From Canna indica (taxonomy: Eukaryota; Streptophyta; Magnoliopsida; Zingiberales; Cannaceae), in the NCBI GenBank assembly GCA_034359265.1, contig CP136890.1, forward strand, positions 41,328,501 through 41,392,500: a DNA stretch of 64,000 nt, written 5' to 3'. Below, in pieces: positions 33,554 through 44,746 of the stretch (positions are counted from its first letter, which is position 1; each line of letters opens with the position of its first letter). The notes beneath the pieces are model-generated. The model was not told where the DNA came from and ran no database searches. It saw only the letters and a program-made list of their open reading frames with translations. The position numbers and the translations under genes were made by a program.

Positions 33554-34094
33554 TATCATGGATTAATTGTTTTGTACGAAAGGATCTGTGTGGCACCCTT
33601 GCTTCCCGTGCAAGGAGTTAACCATAAGCCAATCTGCTTGGCCAATGTCAAAAAGTTGCAGGCTCCCACTCCGCGTGGGTCGAAGCCTCTGTGTGCTTAA
33701 ATGCAAAAACATTGTTGGGCCAAATGGCCGATTGCTTGAAAATGCTAGAAAATGCTTGAACGAAAGCTAGAATGAAAGACTACAGTGTGCTCAGGCTATA
33801 CCATGGTACTATACTTGTGGAGCATAACCCCCAAGTTCTACCCACAAGGATACCAAAAGCACGAGGAGCATGACAAAATTCCTATGTTCGAACACCCCCA
33901 CCGTCCATGCCACGCCTAGGCAAATGACCTCGTTTACAATGCACGTTTTATAATGCCTAGGCGTTTGCAAGAGCGGTGGGCGAGCGCGTTTTATAATGCA
34001 TATTTACGTGGATGTTCATGATGCAATATTTACAATGCACGTTAGGGACCGTCATGACACACACAAGACTTGACAACCCCGAAGGTCCCTAACA
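33554..34094 (-). repeat. 5' LTR of the small Gypsy element
   Basis: 541 bp, with the primer site directly adjoining its left edge. The right edge reads CCCTAACA (TGTTAGGG on the minus strand), giving TG...CA-type ends apart from one changed base at the left. Confidence 0.88.
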
Positions 34095-34397
34095 GTGCGG
34101 TCCCAAGTTAAATTATTTATTTATTTTCAAAATTACATATTTGCCCCTAACTCAAAATGAACTCGTTTCCCCACTTAACTCGAACAAATCTAACCCAAAT
34201 CGGGTTTTGATTGAATCGTTGGACTCGACTCGAACCCCACTCGACCTCAACCTAATAATACATCTAAAATAAAGAAACTATACGAGCGTAAAGGGCCTTA
34301 CCTTAAATCACATAATCGAACATTTTCCCCAGCCCTCTCAGATGCGCATCCAAAATTCCCAACTGAAATCAAATTAATTTGTATTAGAAAATTGCGG

Positions 34398-34475
34398 GTA
34401 TTAAAGTATTTGGAAAGTTATGGATCTGGGAATTTTCGGATCCTTGTTATCGATCCGAAAATTTCTTTAATCCAT
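34398..34475. mobile_element. Foldback element, distal right arm
   Basis: Inverted complement of about 7340-7415, for example 'gggaattttcggatccttgtt' here against 'aataaggatctcagaattccc' there. Together with 28414-28501 it completes the right arm. Confidence 0.7.
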
Positions 34476-34535
34476 ATTATAATTTAAGGTAATTTGCACC
34501 TGTGTTATAAAAGAGTGAACATATTTAGTCTTAAT

Positions 34536-34916
34536 CACTACTAGAATTGTTGTCATTACCGACGGCTCAATCCGAGGCTAAACCGTCGGTGATAATTATC
34601 ACGAACGGCGTTAGCCGTGACAAATAACCGTCACTGATGTGCGTGTCTTAGATAAGTTGTGATGAGCCGAGCGCGGCCGTCACATGTAATCATCAACGAT
34701 AGCCTCGTGGGCTGTCGCTGATTTAAAATCATCGGTGATGGCTCTAGGCGCTGTCACTGATACCAACCCATCAGCCACGGCCCAGTCCCGTCGGTGATAC
34801 TATTAGCAACCGTGATATTTGGTGCTGCCCAGGCCATCAACCATTTACGATAAGCTTTCAGTCACGGCTTAGTGACGGTGAACCGTGGGTAAGCCGTGGC
34901 TAGTATCCATGACATC
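34536..34916. mobile_element. CACTA end fragment, second family
   Basis: Begins CACTACTAGAATTG and carries repeated 'acggctc ... gagccgtc', 'gtcactgat' and 'cgtcggtgat' motifs. These subterminal repeats differ from the AGCAACGGC motif of the other copies. Only one terminus was found. An ATG-free, gene-free fragment. Confidence 0.7.
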
Positions 34917-35007
34917 TTTGTTAAGTTTCACCTAACAGCAGTTAAATTGATGTCATTTTTGTATCATTTTTAATAATCTCAAGGGTATTTTAGTTTCAAA
35001 ACAAACG

Positions 35008-35131
35008 TTAGAGACATTTTAGTACTCATAAGAAAATATTAGAGACATTTTTGTACATGTGAGAAAACGTTAGGGACATTTTAGTACCCGTGAGAAAATA
35101 TCAGGAGCATTTTAGTATCCGTGAGAAAATA
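35008..35131. repeat. 31-bp minisatellite, four units
   Basis: Units start at 35008, 35039, 35070 and 35101, consensus TTAGRGACATTTTAGTACNYG then TGAGAAAATA. Two further units occur at 35284 and 35315, just before a poly-T run. Confidence 0.88.
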
Positions 35132-35877
35132 TCTTAGCCTACATGCGTGCCACATGTCCACGTCATCAGTCACAGTCATCAGCACGTCAGCTCCGTTATC
35201 TCTCAACTAATATCGTTTACCTATAGGAGTATTTTTGTACCTAATTTCATAACGCGAGGAATATTTTTAATCTTTAAAAAAAATTAAGGGCATTTTAGTA
35301 TATGTGAGAAAATGTTAAGAGCATTTTTGTAATTTTTTTTTTTTTTTTTTTTTCAAAGAAATAGAAAGAGTACCGTATCATCTTTACATTAAAAATTAAT
35401 TTGCTCGTAAATCTTGCTGTCCTAATCAATCATCAAGTATACTTAATAATATTAATTCTCACGAAATGAACGAACCTGTCTCTATCGCAATTATTTATGC
35501 TTGAAGAAACTGTTGAGTTGGAAACGGAACAGCGCGCGCGGCCCCCACGCGCACAATGGCTTTCATTATTAATTCATTCTAAATTAACTGCGACGAAGAA
35601 TCTTCTACTTTCGTTGATACCAAATCTATATCCGGTTAAAAAGGATCTGCCGGTTCCCCGTTGTTCACTTCACACACCTGAATATGACATCCGCTGTCTT
35701 CACATATATATTTTATCCGGTAAAAGCGACCCCACGACTAAATTAATAATAATATAATAGATCTAGTTCAATGCATGCATCATTTCCGTGAACAAGTGGT
35801 AATAGTGACGTTGAAGGCAACACTTAAATTCGCAGTCATCATATGGATGGTATCCTTTCCCTAAACAACAATTAATA
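35132..35877. other. Unassigned spacer with short duplications
   Basis: No gene is seen. It includes a poly-T run (about 35332-35354). The segment 35812-35849 (aaggcaacacttaaattcgc...catatggat) is repeated with a few changes at 35995-36030, directly before the truncated Gypsy pol, so this stretch has been rearranged. Confidence 0.5.
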
Positions 35878-35981
35878 GAAATTTATATTTTATTCAGAAG
35901 AATTACCTTGTACTAAAATTATCTTGAAGAAAAGTGCTAATCTTGCTTGTATTTTAAATTTGTTATGTTCTTCTCTTTCAT
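35878..35981 (+). repeat. Duplicated ~105-bp segment, left copy (Tat-like LTR fragment)
   Basis: Matches 42803-42912 almost base for base (ccttgtactaaaattatc ... gttatgttcttctctttcat), apart from a small indel. The right copy continues into a Tat-like LTR end and primer site, so this is likely part of the same LTR. Confidence 0.8.
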
Positions 35982-36027
35982 GCTCGGCGGACCCAAGGCA
36001 GCATTTAAATTCGCTGTCATCATATGG

Positions 36028-38590
36028 ATTTCGAAGATAGACCTAAGGTTCGAATACTATCAGCCGAGAATTCGAGATTGCGATGTGCCTAAAACGATCT
36101 TTAGGACTCGCTATGGTCACTACGAGTTCCTAGTGATGTCCTTTGGCCTAACCAATGTACCTATTGTCTTCATGGACCTAATGAACATGATATTTAAGAA
36201 GTACCTGGACAGTTTTGTGATCGTCTTCATTGACGACATCTTGGTCTACTCTAAGAGTAAGGAAGAGCACTCCAAGCACCCGAGGATGGTCTTGGAAACC
36301 CTCAGAGAGCACCGGTTGTTTATTAAGTTTTCCAAGTATGAATTCTGGTTGGAAAGTGTAGGGTTCCTAGGTCATGTGATGTCCAATGAAGGGATAATGA
36401 TAAACCCTGAAAAGGTGGAGGCGGTGCAGAACTGGAGACGACCAACCAGTGTGACTGAGGTCCACAGTTTTCTTGGTCTGGTCGGATACTACCGAAAGTT
36501 CGTAGAGAACTTCTCCAGGATTGCAGCCCATTTGGCTCGGTTGACTCAAAAAAAGGTTAAATTTGATTGGGACGCCAAGTGTGAGGTGAGCTTTTAGAAG
36601 CTCAAGGCTCTGGAGGGTTTGTAATCTTCTGTGATGCCTCTCGGGTTGGCCTAGGCTACGTTCTGGTACAGTTTGGTATAGTCATAGCCTATGCGTCCCG
36701 TCAGTTGAAACTTCATGTAAATAACTACCCAACGCATGTCTAGAGCTGGCAACAGTGGTCCTTGCTCTAAAGCTCTAGCGTCATTATCTGTATGGTGAAG
36801 CTTGCGAGATCTATACAGACCATAAGAGCCTCCAGTACCAGCTTACCCAAAAAGAGTTGAACCTCAAGCAGAGGAGGTGACTGGAGCTTCTGAAGAATTA
36901 TGACTGCACTATTATGTATCACTCGGGAAAAGCCTATATAGTAGCAGATGCTTTAAGCAGAAAATTCATGGGCAGTTTAGCTCATTTGGAAATCAATAGG
37001 AGGCCTCTAGCACGAGAATTGACGTTGTACCTAGATGGGGGTACAACCCTGATGATGTCAGCCTCAGGTACCTTGTTGGCACACCTGCGGGTACAATCCA
37101 CAATGGTGGATATATTGCGTGCCGCGCAGGGAGAGGACGCCTTCTGTGCGCTGACAAAGGATTTTATGCAGAGAGGCGATGCAGAGAATAGATTCAGGTT
37201 GGACTCAGAGGGTGTGCTAAGGTTCAAAGACCGGATTGTGATGCCGGATATGGCAGAGGTGCGCAGGCAAGTCCTGGAGCTGGGTCATCGTTCCACTTAT
37301 ACGATGCATCCGAGAACCACCAACATGTATTGAGATTTAAGGCATCATTACTGGTGGAAAGGTATGAAAAGAGAGGTAGAATAGTTTGTCTCCAAATGTC
37401 TGGTGTGCCAGTAGGTGAAGGCCGAACACCTCAAGCCCGCGGGACTACTGCAGAACCTCGAGGTGCCGAGTGGAAGTGGGATAAATCACCATGGACCTAG
37501 TGACTAGGTTGCCTAAGTCAAAAGGCGGCTTTGACTCCATTTGGGTGGTAGTGGACCGGTTAACCAAGACCGCGCACTTCATCCCAGTGAAGACTACCTT
37601 CTCTACGGAACAGGAGGCCCGACTATTCTTGGACATGATTGTGGCATACCATGGTACCCCTATGATGATCATATCCGATCGAGATACCCAATTCACAGCC
37701 CGATTTTGGCAGTCCTTCTAGGAAGCCTTGGGTACCCAGGTGTATTTCAGCACAACTTTCCATCCGCAGACTGACGGTCAGTCAGAAAGGACCATCCAAA
37801 CCTTGGAGGAAATGCTAAGGGCATGTGTCTTGGATATGGCCGACGGTTGGGAGAAACACCTACCACTGATAGAGTTCGCCTACAATAATAGCTATCACAG
37901 TAGCATTGACATGGCTCCCTTCGAGGCCTTGTATGGGCGGCGGTGTAGGTCTCCGGTGGGCTAGTTTGAGGACGGGGAATCACTCGGGGGTGGGTCCTGA
38001 TCTGGTTGAGGAGGCGGTAGAGAAGGTGAAAGCCATAAAGGAAAGATTGCTGGCGGCCCAAAGTCGACAGAAAATATATGTTGACAAGAAGGCCAGAGAA
38101 CTGGAATTTGCCGAGGGTGATTTAGTCTTCCTGAAGGTCTCCCCTATGAAAGGGGTGGTCCGATTTGGGAAGAAGGAAAAGCTGAGCCCCAGGTTCATTG
38201 GGCCTTTTCCTATTCTCAAGCGGAGGGGCGAGGTGGCTTATGAGCTGGCTTTGCCTCCTAGCCTGAGCAGAGTACACCCGGTCTTCCATGTATCCATGCT
38301 TCGAAGATATGTAAAAGATGATTCACATGTGATCGAACCTTCTTCTATTGAAGTAGATTCGCCCGTCTCATTCGAGGAAAGGCCGATAGAGATCATTGAC
38401 CGCCAAGTCAGGAAGCTAAGGTCCAAGGAGATTCCCTTGGTAAAAGTTAGGTGGGGGCACCACTACGAGCAAGAGGCCACTTGGGAGGTAGAGAAAGACA
38501 TGAGAGAGCGCTACCCTTTCTTGTTTGAAGAGCTGGTAAGTTCTGGTAACCCAACTAAATTTGAGGACGAATTTACCAAGGGGGGAAGGT
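36028..38590 (+). pseudogene. pol: Second chromovirus copy: RT, RNase H, integrase (5' truncated)
   Basis: Starts abruptly inside RT at [13 protein letters not shown]; gag, protease and the RT N-terminus are missing. Visible are the catalytic [10 protein letters not shown] (about 36220), RNase H remains (36600-36960, with a deletion and stops), the HHCC zinc domain (about 37280-37420), integrase core with intact IISDRDTQF and [12 protein letters not shown], and a C-terminal tail [17 protein letters not shown] ... EEATWEV. The tail resembles a chromodomain and is better preserved than in the copy at 25.3-25.8 kb. Stops occur at 36597, 37330, 37384, 37721 and 37962. Confidence 0.88.
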
Positions 38591-41500
38591 TCTAAGACCC
38601 GAATTTTTTTTTTCTAATATAAAAATCTCTTTTTTTAGTGCAGCGCACCGGATCAGAGGTTACCCGGGTCGAGCCGCAGAAATCACCTCGAGTAAAAGGT
38701 ATAACCCGACCCATGGAAATATGAAGTTGAATTAGTTCAATGGTTATTTCCTTTCTTGCTTATGATATCTTATTAAAGTCAAGTTCAACTCATGAGTGCG
38801 GATAGGATCGGAGTCCGAATCGGACTCGGATCGTACCGAGAAGAAGTCAAGTCAAGTGAGGGGCAAATGGGTCATTGGATGAGGGGAATAAAACCCCTCA
38901 CCCAAGCCACCCGTGTGGCTCAAAGAGAGCCGCACGCAGCCCATCAAGAGGGAGAAAGGGAGAGAGGAGGAGGAGATCTTGTCGGCGCCGAGTTCGTGAC
39001 GACGCTCGAGGAGATCGGAATCTCGTTTCATCAAGATTTCTTCGCGATCCAATTCAAGGTGAGTGGTTAGAGTAGATGTTAAGGGGAGGCGGGTGGCCCC
39101 CATAGATTTTGAAATCGAGGTTTTCTCCGAGGGTTTTGCCGATCGGGTTGTTTCCCCATGTTAAATTTTTAAATCGTTGTACATACTATGATTTCATGTT
39201 TGAAAACGTGTTGATTTCTCGCTTTAAGGGGCTGGTCGAGTCGAGAAAAAATGGGGAAGGTCATGACGAAAATTTCTCCAATTTCCTCGCTCGTCTCGCA
39301 ACTTGCGTATCGACTTGTATTGGTTTTGTTTTCGATTTTGGATTGATGCTCGAGTGGACGCCGCAGCCAAGTCCACCACCTCTAGAGGGTTCGGCCGAGC
39401 ATGGTCATCATCCTGCTCGAGTTGGTCGAGCAGTAGAAGGGGGAAAAGTTGGGTTGTTTATATTGGATTGTTGGATCTCTTATTTTATCGCATTAACTCC
39501 CACCTTCATGTTTAAATGTTAGATTAAATTTAAAGTTTATGTTTACTGTTCTACTGGTTAATATGCATAAATTCCAGCCCCTTCCCACTTGGATGGTTCG
39601 GTCGAGCAAGGTTTACCTTGCTCAAGCTTCGGCCGATCAAAGGAAAGGGGGAGGAAATGAACGATTTTGTGTAGTTGTTCATATCCCTCCGCTTAATGTT
39701 TATTCATATTCATGTTAATGTTAATCCATATTCATGTTGTGATTTGTTAGGGTAGATCTATATTATCATTTTGAAAATATTCTTGCCAATGCTTATATGG
39801 TATATGTAGTCAAGAAAGGTTTCATTTAATTGCTCATATCATGTTTAATTATTGCTATACTTAGTGTATGTTCCATATTGGTTTAACCTCTATATTACTT
39901 ACTTTTTATTTCGGTTCTTCATGATGTTACTATCCATAATTAATTTGGTAAGTGATGTGGAAATGGTAGGTCGAGTGCGTACATAGTCGGCGAGTTCGCT
40001 CGTTCAAAGAAGAATGGGTTAGATAACATGTAGGACGTTGCAAGATGCATAGTATATATGAAAACCTAGCTAGGAAATGACACAACTTCTAGGACTTCTA
40101 GTATTCATTTTTGGAAACCTAAAACTATTAGGTGTACACATTTTTGGAAGGGTAGCACTAATTTGTTGACCCTGCAGACCGGATTAGGGCCGGATATGGG
40201 CAACCGCCCGAAGTGTATATAAGGAAACCCTAGGACAATTGACTGTGTGATGTGTTTGAGATGGTCCGCCGAGAAGCGTGGAGGTCGAAAATGACCAATG
40301 CTTAGCTCAGCCAGTGATTGGGTCTTGAGATGCACCAGCGGGCCCGCTAGGTGTCAGACCCCAGTTGGGTGGGACTAGCTATCCCTAAAGGCGAAATGGT
40401 GACACTAGAGGGGGGATGAATAGTGTGTTTAGTAAATAATTAGCATAAATTCCAATTTTAATCGTTTACTTGGATTGGTTTAGACAATTTACCATTCAAT
40501 GATTATATGCGGAAGTAATAAATGATTAAGCAATTAAAGCAAACAAGAAATCAATGCAAACACAAGATTTATAGTAGTTCGGCCCCAATGCCTAGTCCAC
40601 TACCTAAGCACCCGGCTTAGGATTTTCAAACTAAGTTTTACTAGATTAATTAGTTTCCTTACACAGAAGACTTTTCACCGAAAAGTCTCTGCTCTCCAAC
40701 CGAAGGCACTTCCACACCCGGAAGTATCCCGCCTTCCTATCGAGAGCACTTTCCCACCTCAACCTAAGGGACAACTAGAACTAATCCTAGTAAGCACTAA
40801 GTTTACACAAGTGGCTTTACTCCTTCTACACCAAGGATACCACTTCACACACAAGACCTAATAACCTAGGTCTTACAAACTCAAATTCAAATAAAACGTT
40901 CAAATAACAGGTAAAATTATAATCAAAAGAGCTAAGAATAAAACCAATAGTACAAGCTCCTTTGCAAACCTTTGGCACCTTCAACTCGTCAGATAAACTC
41001 ATTGTAGCTGAGTTGAGGGAAGCAAGGAAGCAGGTGCTTGAAGAACTTGATGAAGAGAGTAGAGCGCCGTAATCAATCTTTGGAAGGCTCTAAATCTCCC
41101 TTTTAATGCTCAATGATCACTGTAAGATTGGGAGAAGAGAGTTAAATGAAGTATATGAGGGTGTATTTATACCCTCGTGAAGAAATGGTTGCTCAACGGA
41201 TAGAAAACTATCCGTTGCAGACCGCTGGTCGAATGGTCGGTCGACCGACCTATCGACCGGTCATTCGACCGCTTCTATTTTCTCTTTGGTCGGTCGACCG
41301 ACGGGTCGACCGCCCAGACGCAAGATCTTTCGATTCACCATCCGGTCGACCCGTCGGTCGACCGCCAAGCTTACTGCCCATTTTGGGCTTCGATCGGTCA
41401 ACTGCTCGATCGATCGAAATAGCTCTGCTGCGTTTTCTTCCCTATGTTCGGTAGACCGACGGGTCGACCGAATGTTTACTACCCCTTTTTACCTACAGTT

Positions 41501-42615
41501 GATCGATCGCCCGGTCGACTGAACCTAGGTTGAGATTGATTTCTTCAGCCTTTTTCTTCCGCGCTTCATTTTTGGATTCCGGCTTTCAACGCACATCAAC
41601 TTGGAGAGCTTTCCATGTGATATTTGGACTCGTCCAAGAGTCTTTGGTGCACACGTCGATCTTCGAGAAATTCCCGCGACGAACCCGAGCGCGACGATCA
41701 ATGTCCTTCCGATTTATCGATTTCTCCAAATTTTCTGATCGAGGACATCGAACGCTAATGATCTGGAACATGAAGATATTCTCAATAAAATCATTAGTCC
41801 CATATTTGTTATCATGAAAACCGAGATTAAGACTTAGGTTAAAAACCTAAAGCCAACACTCCCTACCCTAGACAGTGTCCGGAGACTAGTAGACCATCCT
41901 AGTCGATGGCCCGAGATTCCATGTTTATATTTGATATGATGTGGCCGAACAGCAAGTGTGATTCTACCTTGTATGTATGGCCGGTTGTAGCCGGGATTCT
42001 TACACCATAAGTAGGCCTTAAGGGCCGGATGCCAGGTGGCAAGGTTAGGCCGTTATGGCAAGTTTCTCCTATATGGTTTATACAAAATGACCCATGGGGT
42101 CGATAGTCACATCAAAAAATAGTTCACCTCCCTGATTATATTCTATGTTGTTTATATGTTATGCATGACTAACTGCAAATTATGTGGAGGTTCGAAAGAA
42201 CCGCTCACTAAGTCCCAAGTGGACTCACGATTTGTTTTCTTTGTTTTTGCAGAGCATGATCAGTGATCGAGGCTTATCGTCATGGTGCAGCTGGAGGGCA
42301 GATGGTGGTGCCATATCTCGTAGTGGCGTCCTTTGGTCATAGTCCAGTGTCTTGTAGTAGTTATTTTCCGTTTCTGCACTGACAGATGTGTTTTGAAAAG
42401 TTTGTAATAACTTTGATACTTGAGACGTTCTATTTGTGATGATGTTGGTTTTCTTCTTTGGGTTGAAAAACATATATTTGTGAATTTCGATAAAGATTGT
42501 GTTGTGGTTTCCTTTCTCGATATGTTCTATTTTATTATCAGTCAGTGTAGACAGTAGGCTACATGGCAAGATGTAGGCCCTGACCGATCACACTACCCTC
42601 AGTTGGGATGTGGCA
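38591..42615 (+). repeat. Chromovirus LTR of second copy, interrupted by a Copia solo LTR
   Basis: TCTAAGACCC (first G lost) to GGATGTGGCA, about 2.55 kb without the nested 40387-41858 insertion. It follows the polypurine tract of the truncated internal region but is itself followed by a primer site and leader. Confidence 0.85.
40387..41858 (-). mobile_element. Copia solo LTR
   Basis: Same family as 674-2151: 'gcgaaatggtgacactagaggggg' at the left and CCAACA at the right, with TATAAATA (41171-41164, minus) and a palindrome block (41220-41525). No internal region is present. TCCCT at 40382-40386 recurs at 41860-41864, one base off the LTR end, as a target duplication. The interrupted DNA is the chromovirus LTR. 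Confidence 0.87.
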
Positions 42616-42619
42616 AAGT

Positions 42620-42770
42620 TGGTATCAGAGCACTAGATTAGGTCTTGACTATGACTATGTATTGGGTACCGTATGAGACATATACTAGCGTGTCGACATA
42701 CGGTATAGTTATGCTATAAGATCGGGCGACCACTACTGCACTCAGCGCACTATGCGGTTAGTATTTATTT
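42620..42770 (+). other. Chromovirus primer-binding site and leader after the LTR
   Basis: TGGTATCAGAGC at 42620-42631 is an exact tRNA-Met primer site. It is followed by ~140 bases matching the leader at 17177-17305 (gggtaccgtatgagacata, cgggcgaccactnctgcactcag). The leader ends abruptly near 42770 in non-family sequence. Confidence 0.88.
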
Positions 42771-42802
42771 GATTCCGTTGTAAAAAAAATATAGAAATTT
42801 AT

Positions 42803-43076
42803 AGAAATTTATATTGTATTAAGAAGAATTAGATTACCTTGTACTAAAATTATCTTGAAGAAAAGTGCTAATCTTGCTTGTATTTTAAATTTGTTATGTT
42901 CTTCTCTTTCATCATTCCATGCATCATTTTTATCGTAAGCCTCTGTACCAATTTCATACATATCATTTAAAATTCTTTCTCACTTGAGTGTCACAATATC
43001 TTTACAGATCACCATCGGAACCACGTTGAACTAGAGATGTGGAGACTTGCAGCACCCAAGACTTCAGGCGACAACA
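42803..43076 (+). repeat. Tat-like Gypsy LTR, 3' portion
   Basis: Ends GGCGACAACA, immediately followed by a primer-type sequence TGGCGCCCACTGTGGG at 43079-43094. The first ~110 bases are duplicated at 35878-35981. The 5' part of the LTR is not recognisable because the chromovirus segment interrupts it. Confidence 0.65.
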
Positions 43077-43078
43077 TT

Positions 43079-43290
43079 TGGCGCCCACTGTGGGACCGAG
43101 TAAATCTTACCTACCCCACCATAGTAGACACCTGGAGTTAAGTGAATGCTGCTGGCAACCGACAACAACCCAGCATCAATGTTCCCTTGCTACCTAGAGA
43201 TGCTAATACGACGAGGAGTGACACTTCGGTGACCACCAACTCAACTCTAGAGGAACTACGACACATGATCGTTGATCTCCAGACCATGGT
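43079..43290 (+). pseudogene. gag: Tat-like element primer site and gag start
   Basis: TGGCGCCCACTGTGGG is the primer-site type I associate with plant Tat-group Gypsy elements. A short coding stretch follows (NAAGNRQQPSINVPLLP ... LEELRHMIVDLQTMV, from about 43142), consistent with a Gag N-terminus. It is lost at about 43290, where unrelated GGTAT-rich sequence begins. Confidence 0.55.
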
Positions 43291-43299
43291 TTTAAAATT

Positions 43300-43475
43300 T
43301 GTACCGCACCGGGCGGAATGCTTGGTATTTACCGGTATTTTGGCTTTCCAATATATGAGATACCCGGTATGGGAGAAATATCGGGTATCTCGATCATACC
43401 GGACGGTATTTATGATATATCGCCTGGTATGGGCGGTATTGTGTGCATACCGGGTGGTATACCGCCCGATATGAT
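43300..43475. repeat. GGTAT/ATACC-rich block
   Basis: Dense direct and inverted copies of CGGTAT, GGTATACC and ATACCCGG, followed by a CTT-rich run (43484-43520). It looks like the subterminal repeats of a DNA transposon, but no terminal inverted repeat or transposase was found. Confidence 0.5.
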
Positions 43476-44473
43476 GAACAAACAATTCTTCTTCTTCTTC
43501 TTCTTCTTTTTCTTTTTTTTTGCTAAAAACAACTCCAATAACACATCATTGATCAAGAAATACTTAAATTTAAGATTCCAATGTCAAATACATGAATATA
43601 ATATTTAAAGAGCCATTGAGTATTGTTTGATACTGTATTAGAGTTTTTCATAAATATAAGAAAATTATTATATTAAAATTTATATAGGACGACGCAGACC
43701 CACAACCTAAAGGGCCAAGATTAGATTTTTTGGGCCCAATATTAAATCTGCTGTTTTTAATAAATCAATCCAAAAGAAAATATTAAACCTGCGGTTTTTA
43801 ATAAACCACAGTTGAAGTGATATAATAGGCTGCGGTATACTCGCGATTTTTTGTTCTCCTACTTCGTCTCCACGTCTCCGTGCGCATAATTCCCGCAGCC
43901 TCTTCATCTCTGCATCCACTTCATCTCCGCGCGCCCGCATCCTCTTTATCATCTTCATCTCCGCATCCTCTTCATCTCCGCGTGCAGAATTCCCGCATCC
44001 TCTTCATCATCTTCTTCTCTATGAGCAGAACTCCCGCTTCATCTTCCCATCCCAAACCGACGCACTCGTTAAGCGTCGTTTTTTTCTTATTTTTTTATTT
44101 CCGCAACCTCTCTGATCTGGAACCCTCTTCTTCTCTCCTTCCTTTTTTTTCCCACTTCCTTAGCTGTTCCCGTTCTTCTCCATCGCCGAACTCTCCATCA
44201 CCAACATCTTCGGCTCAATTGGTAGATCTGCGCCAATATTTGTTGCTTCCAGCTCGCCATCACCGACATCACCGACATCTCCATCCGCGGGCCATCGTCG
44301 GGGAGCTGCGCCAGGAAATGCAATGCACATTTGGGGTAAAAGGGGTGCCGAAGTGGAACTCCAAGGGAACGCACATTTGGTCAAGCATTGTGGGTATTCT
44401 GGAGAACTTGGAGCAGGATTCCAAAGGAAGTATTTTTGGTAGACTAGCGGGCGAGCAGGGCCTCGCACTGAGC

Positions 44474-44668
44474 TACGTGGACTGGGTCTTCCGTGACTCT
44501 CATCCGCCTCTTCCCTCCACCACCGCTAATGTCGTAAACCATGACTTCTTGCGCAGGTGGCGTAAGGTCGCAAACCCCATCGTGTTCGAGTTGCACTGCC
44601 ACTCTAACCGCAGCGACAACTTCCTCGCACCGGCTGCGGTGGTCAAGTGAGCTCGCAGAAATGGGGTG
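44474..44668 (+). pseudogene. PHP-domain phosphoesterase gene fragment
   Basis: The encoded stretch has YVDWVF, then PIVFELHCHSNRSDNFLAP and, after an in-frame TGA (44648-44650), ARRNGV. The ELHxHSxxSD motif is the first metal-binding motif of PHP-domain proteins (polymerase/histidinol phosphatase family), and the N-terminal context resembles plant members. The TGA falls where Arg is expected. Homology stops at about 44668, before the conserved TDHD motif, with no downstream exon seen. It lies within a segment that interrupts a Tat-like gag, so it is probably a captured or transposed gene fragment. The frame is open upstream to 43880, but that part is low-complexity CT-rich sequence. Confidence 0.7.
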
Positions 44669-44746
44669 GGATTCACAATCCTTGCCTTTTTCACTTTCAA
44701 TTTATGTTGAACTTGTTCTTCTTACTGCTTTAATGTGAATAACTTT

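Larger units (their letters stand above)
30612..34094 (-). mobile_element. Small Gypsy element lacking reverse transcriptase
   Basis: Two LTRs of about 530-540 bp (30612-31139 and 33554-34094) flank a 2.4-kb interior with gag and protease. On the minus strand a tRNA-Met-like primer site (TGGTATTAGAGC, 33550-33539) follows the 5' LTR, and a purine tract (AGTAGGGAGAA) precedes the 3' LTR. No RT, RNase H or integrase is present, so it would depend on proteins from another element. Flanks share GTGCGG(T/C)CC but the exact duplication is unclear. Confidence 0.82.
28502..34397 (-). mobile_element. Minus-strand Gypsy solo LTR with nested insertions
   Basis: Starts TGTCACGCCCTAATCTAGGG, which resembles the reverse complement of the 3' end of the Gypsy LTR above. 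The right end (rc TAATACCCGC) resembles its 5' end, with a few terminal bases lost. Without the nested 30612-34094 element the length is about 2.4 kb, the size of that LTR family. GTATT flanks both sides. No internal region is present, so it is read as a solo LTR. Confidence 0.7.

Noticed and set aside
43880..44470. Long N-terminal part of the open frame ahead of the PHP fragment
   Set aside because: It is a CT-rich low-complexity stretch with repeated 'catcctcttcatctccgc' and no domain; treated as non-coding or UTR-like.
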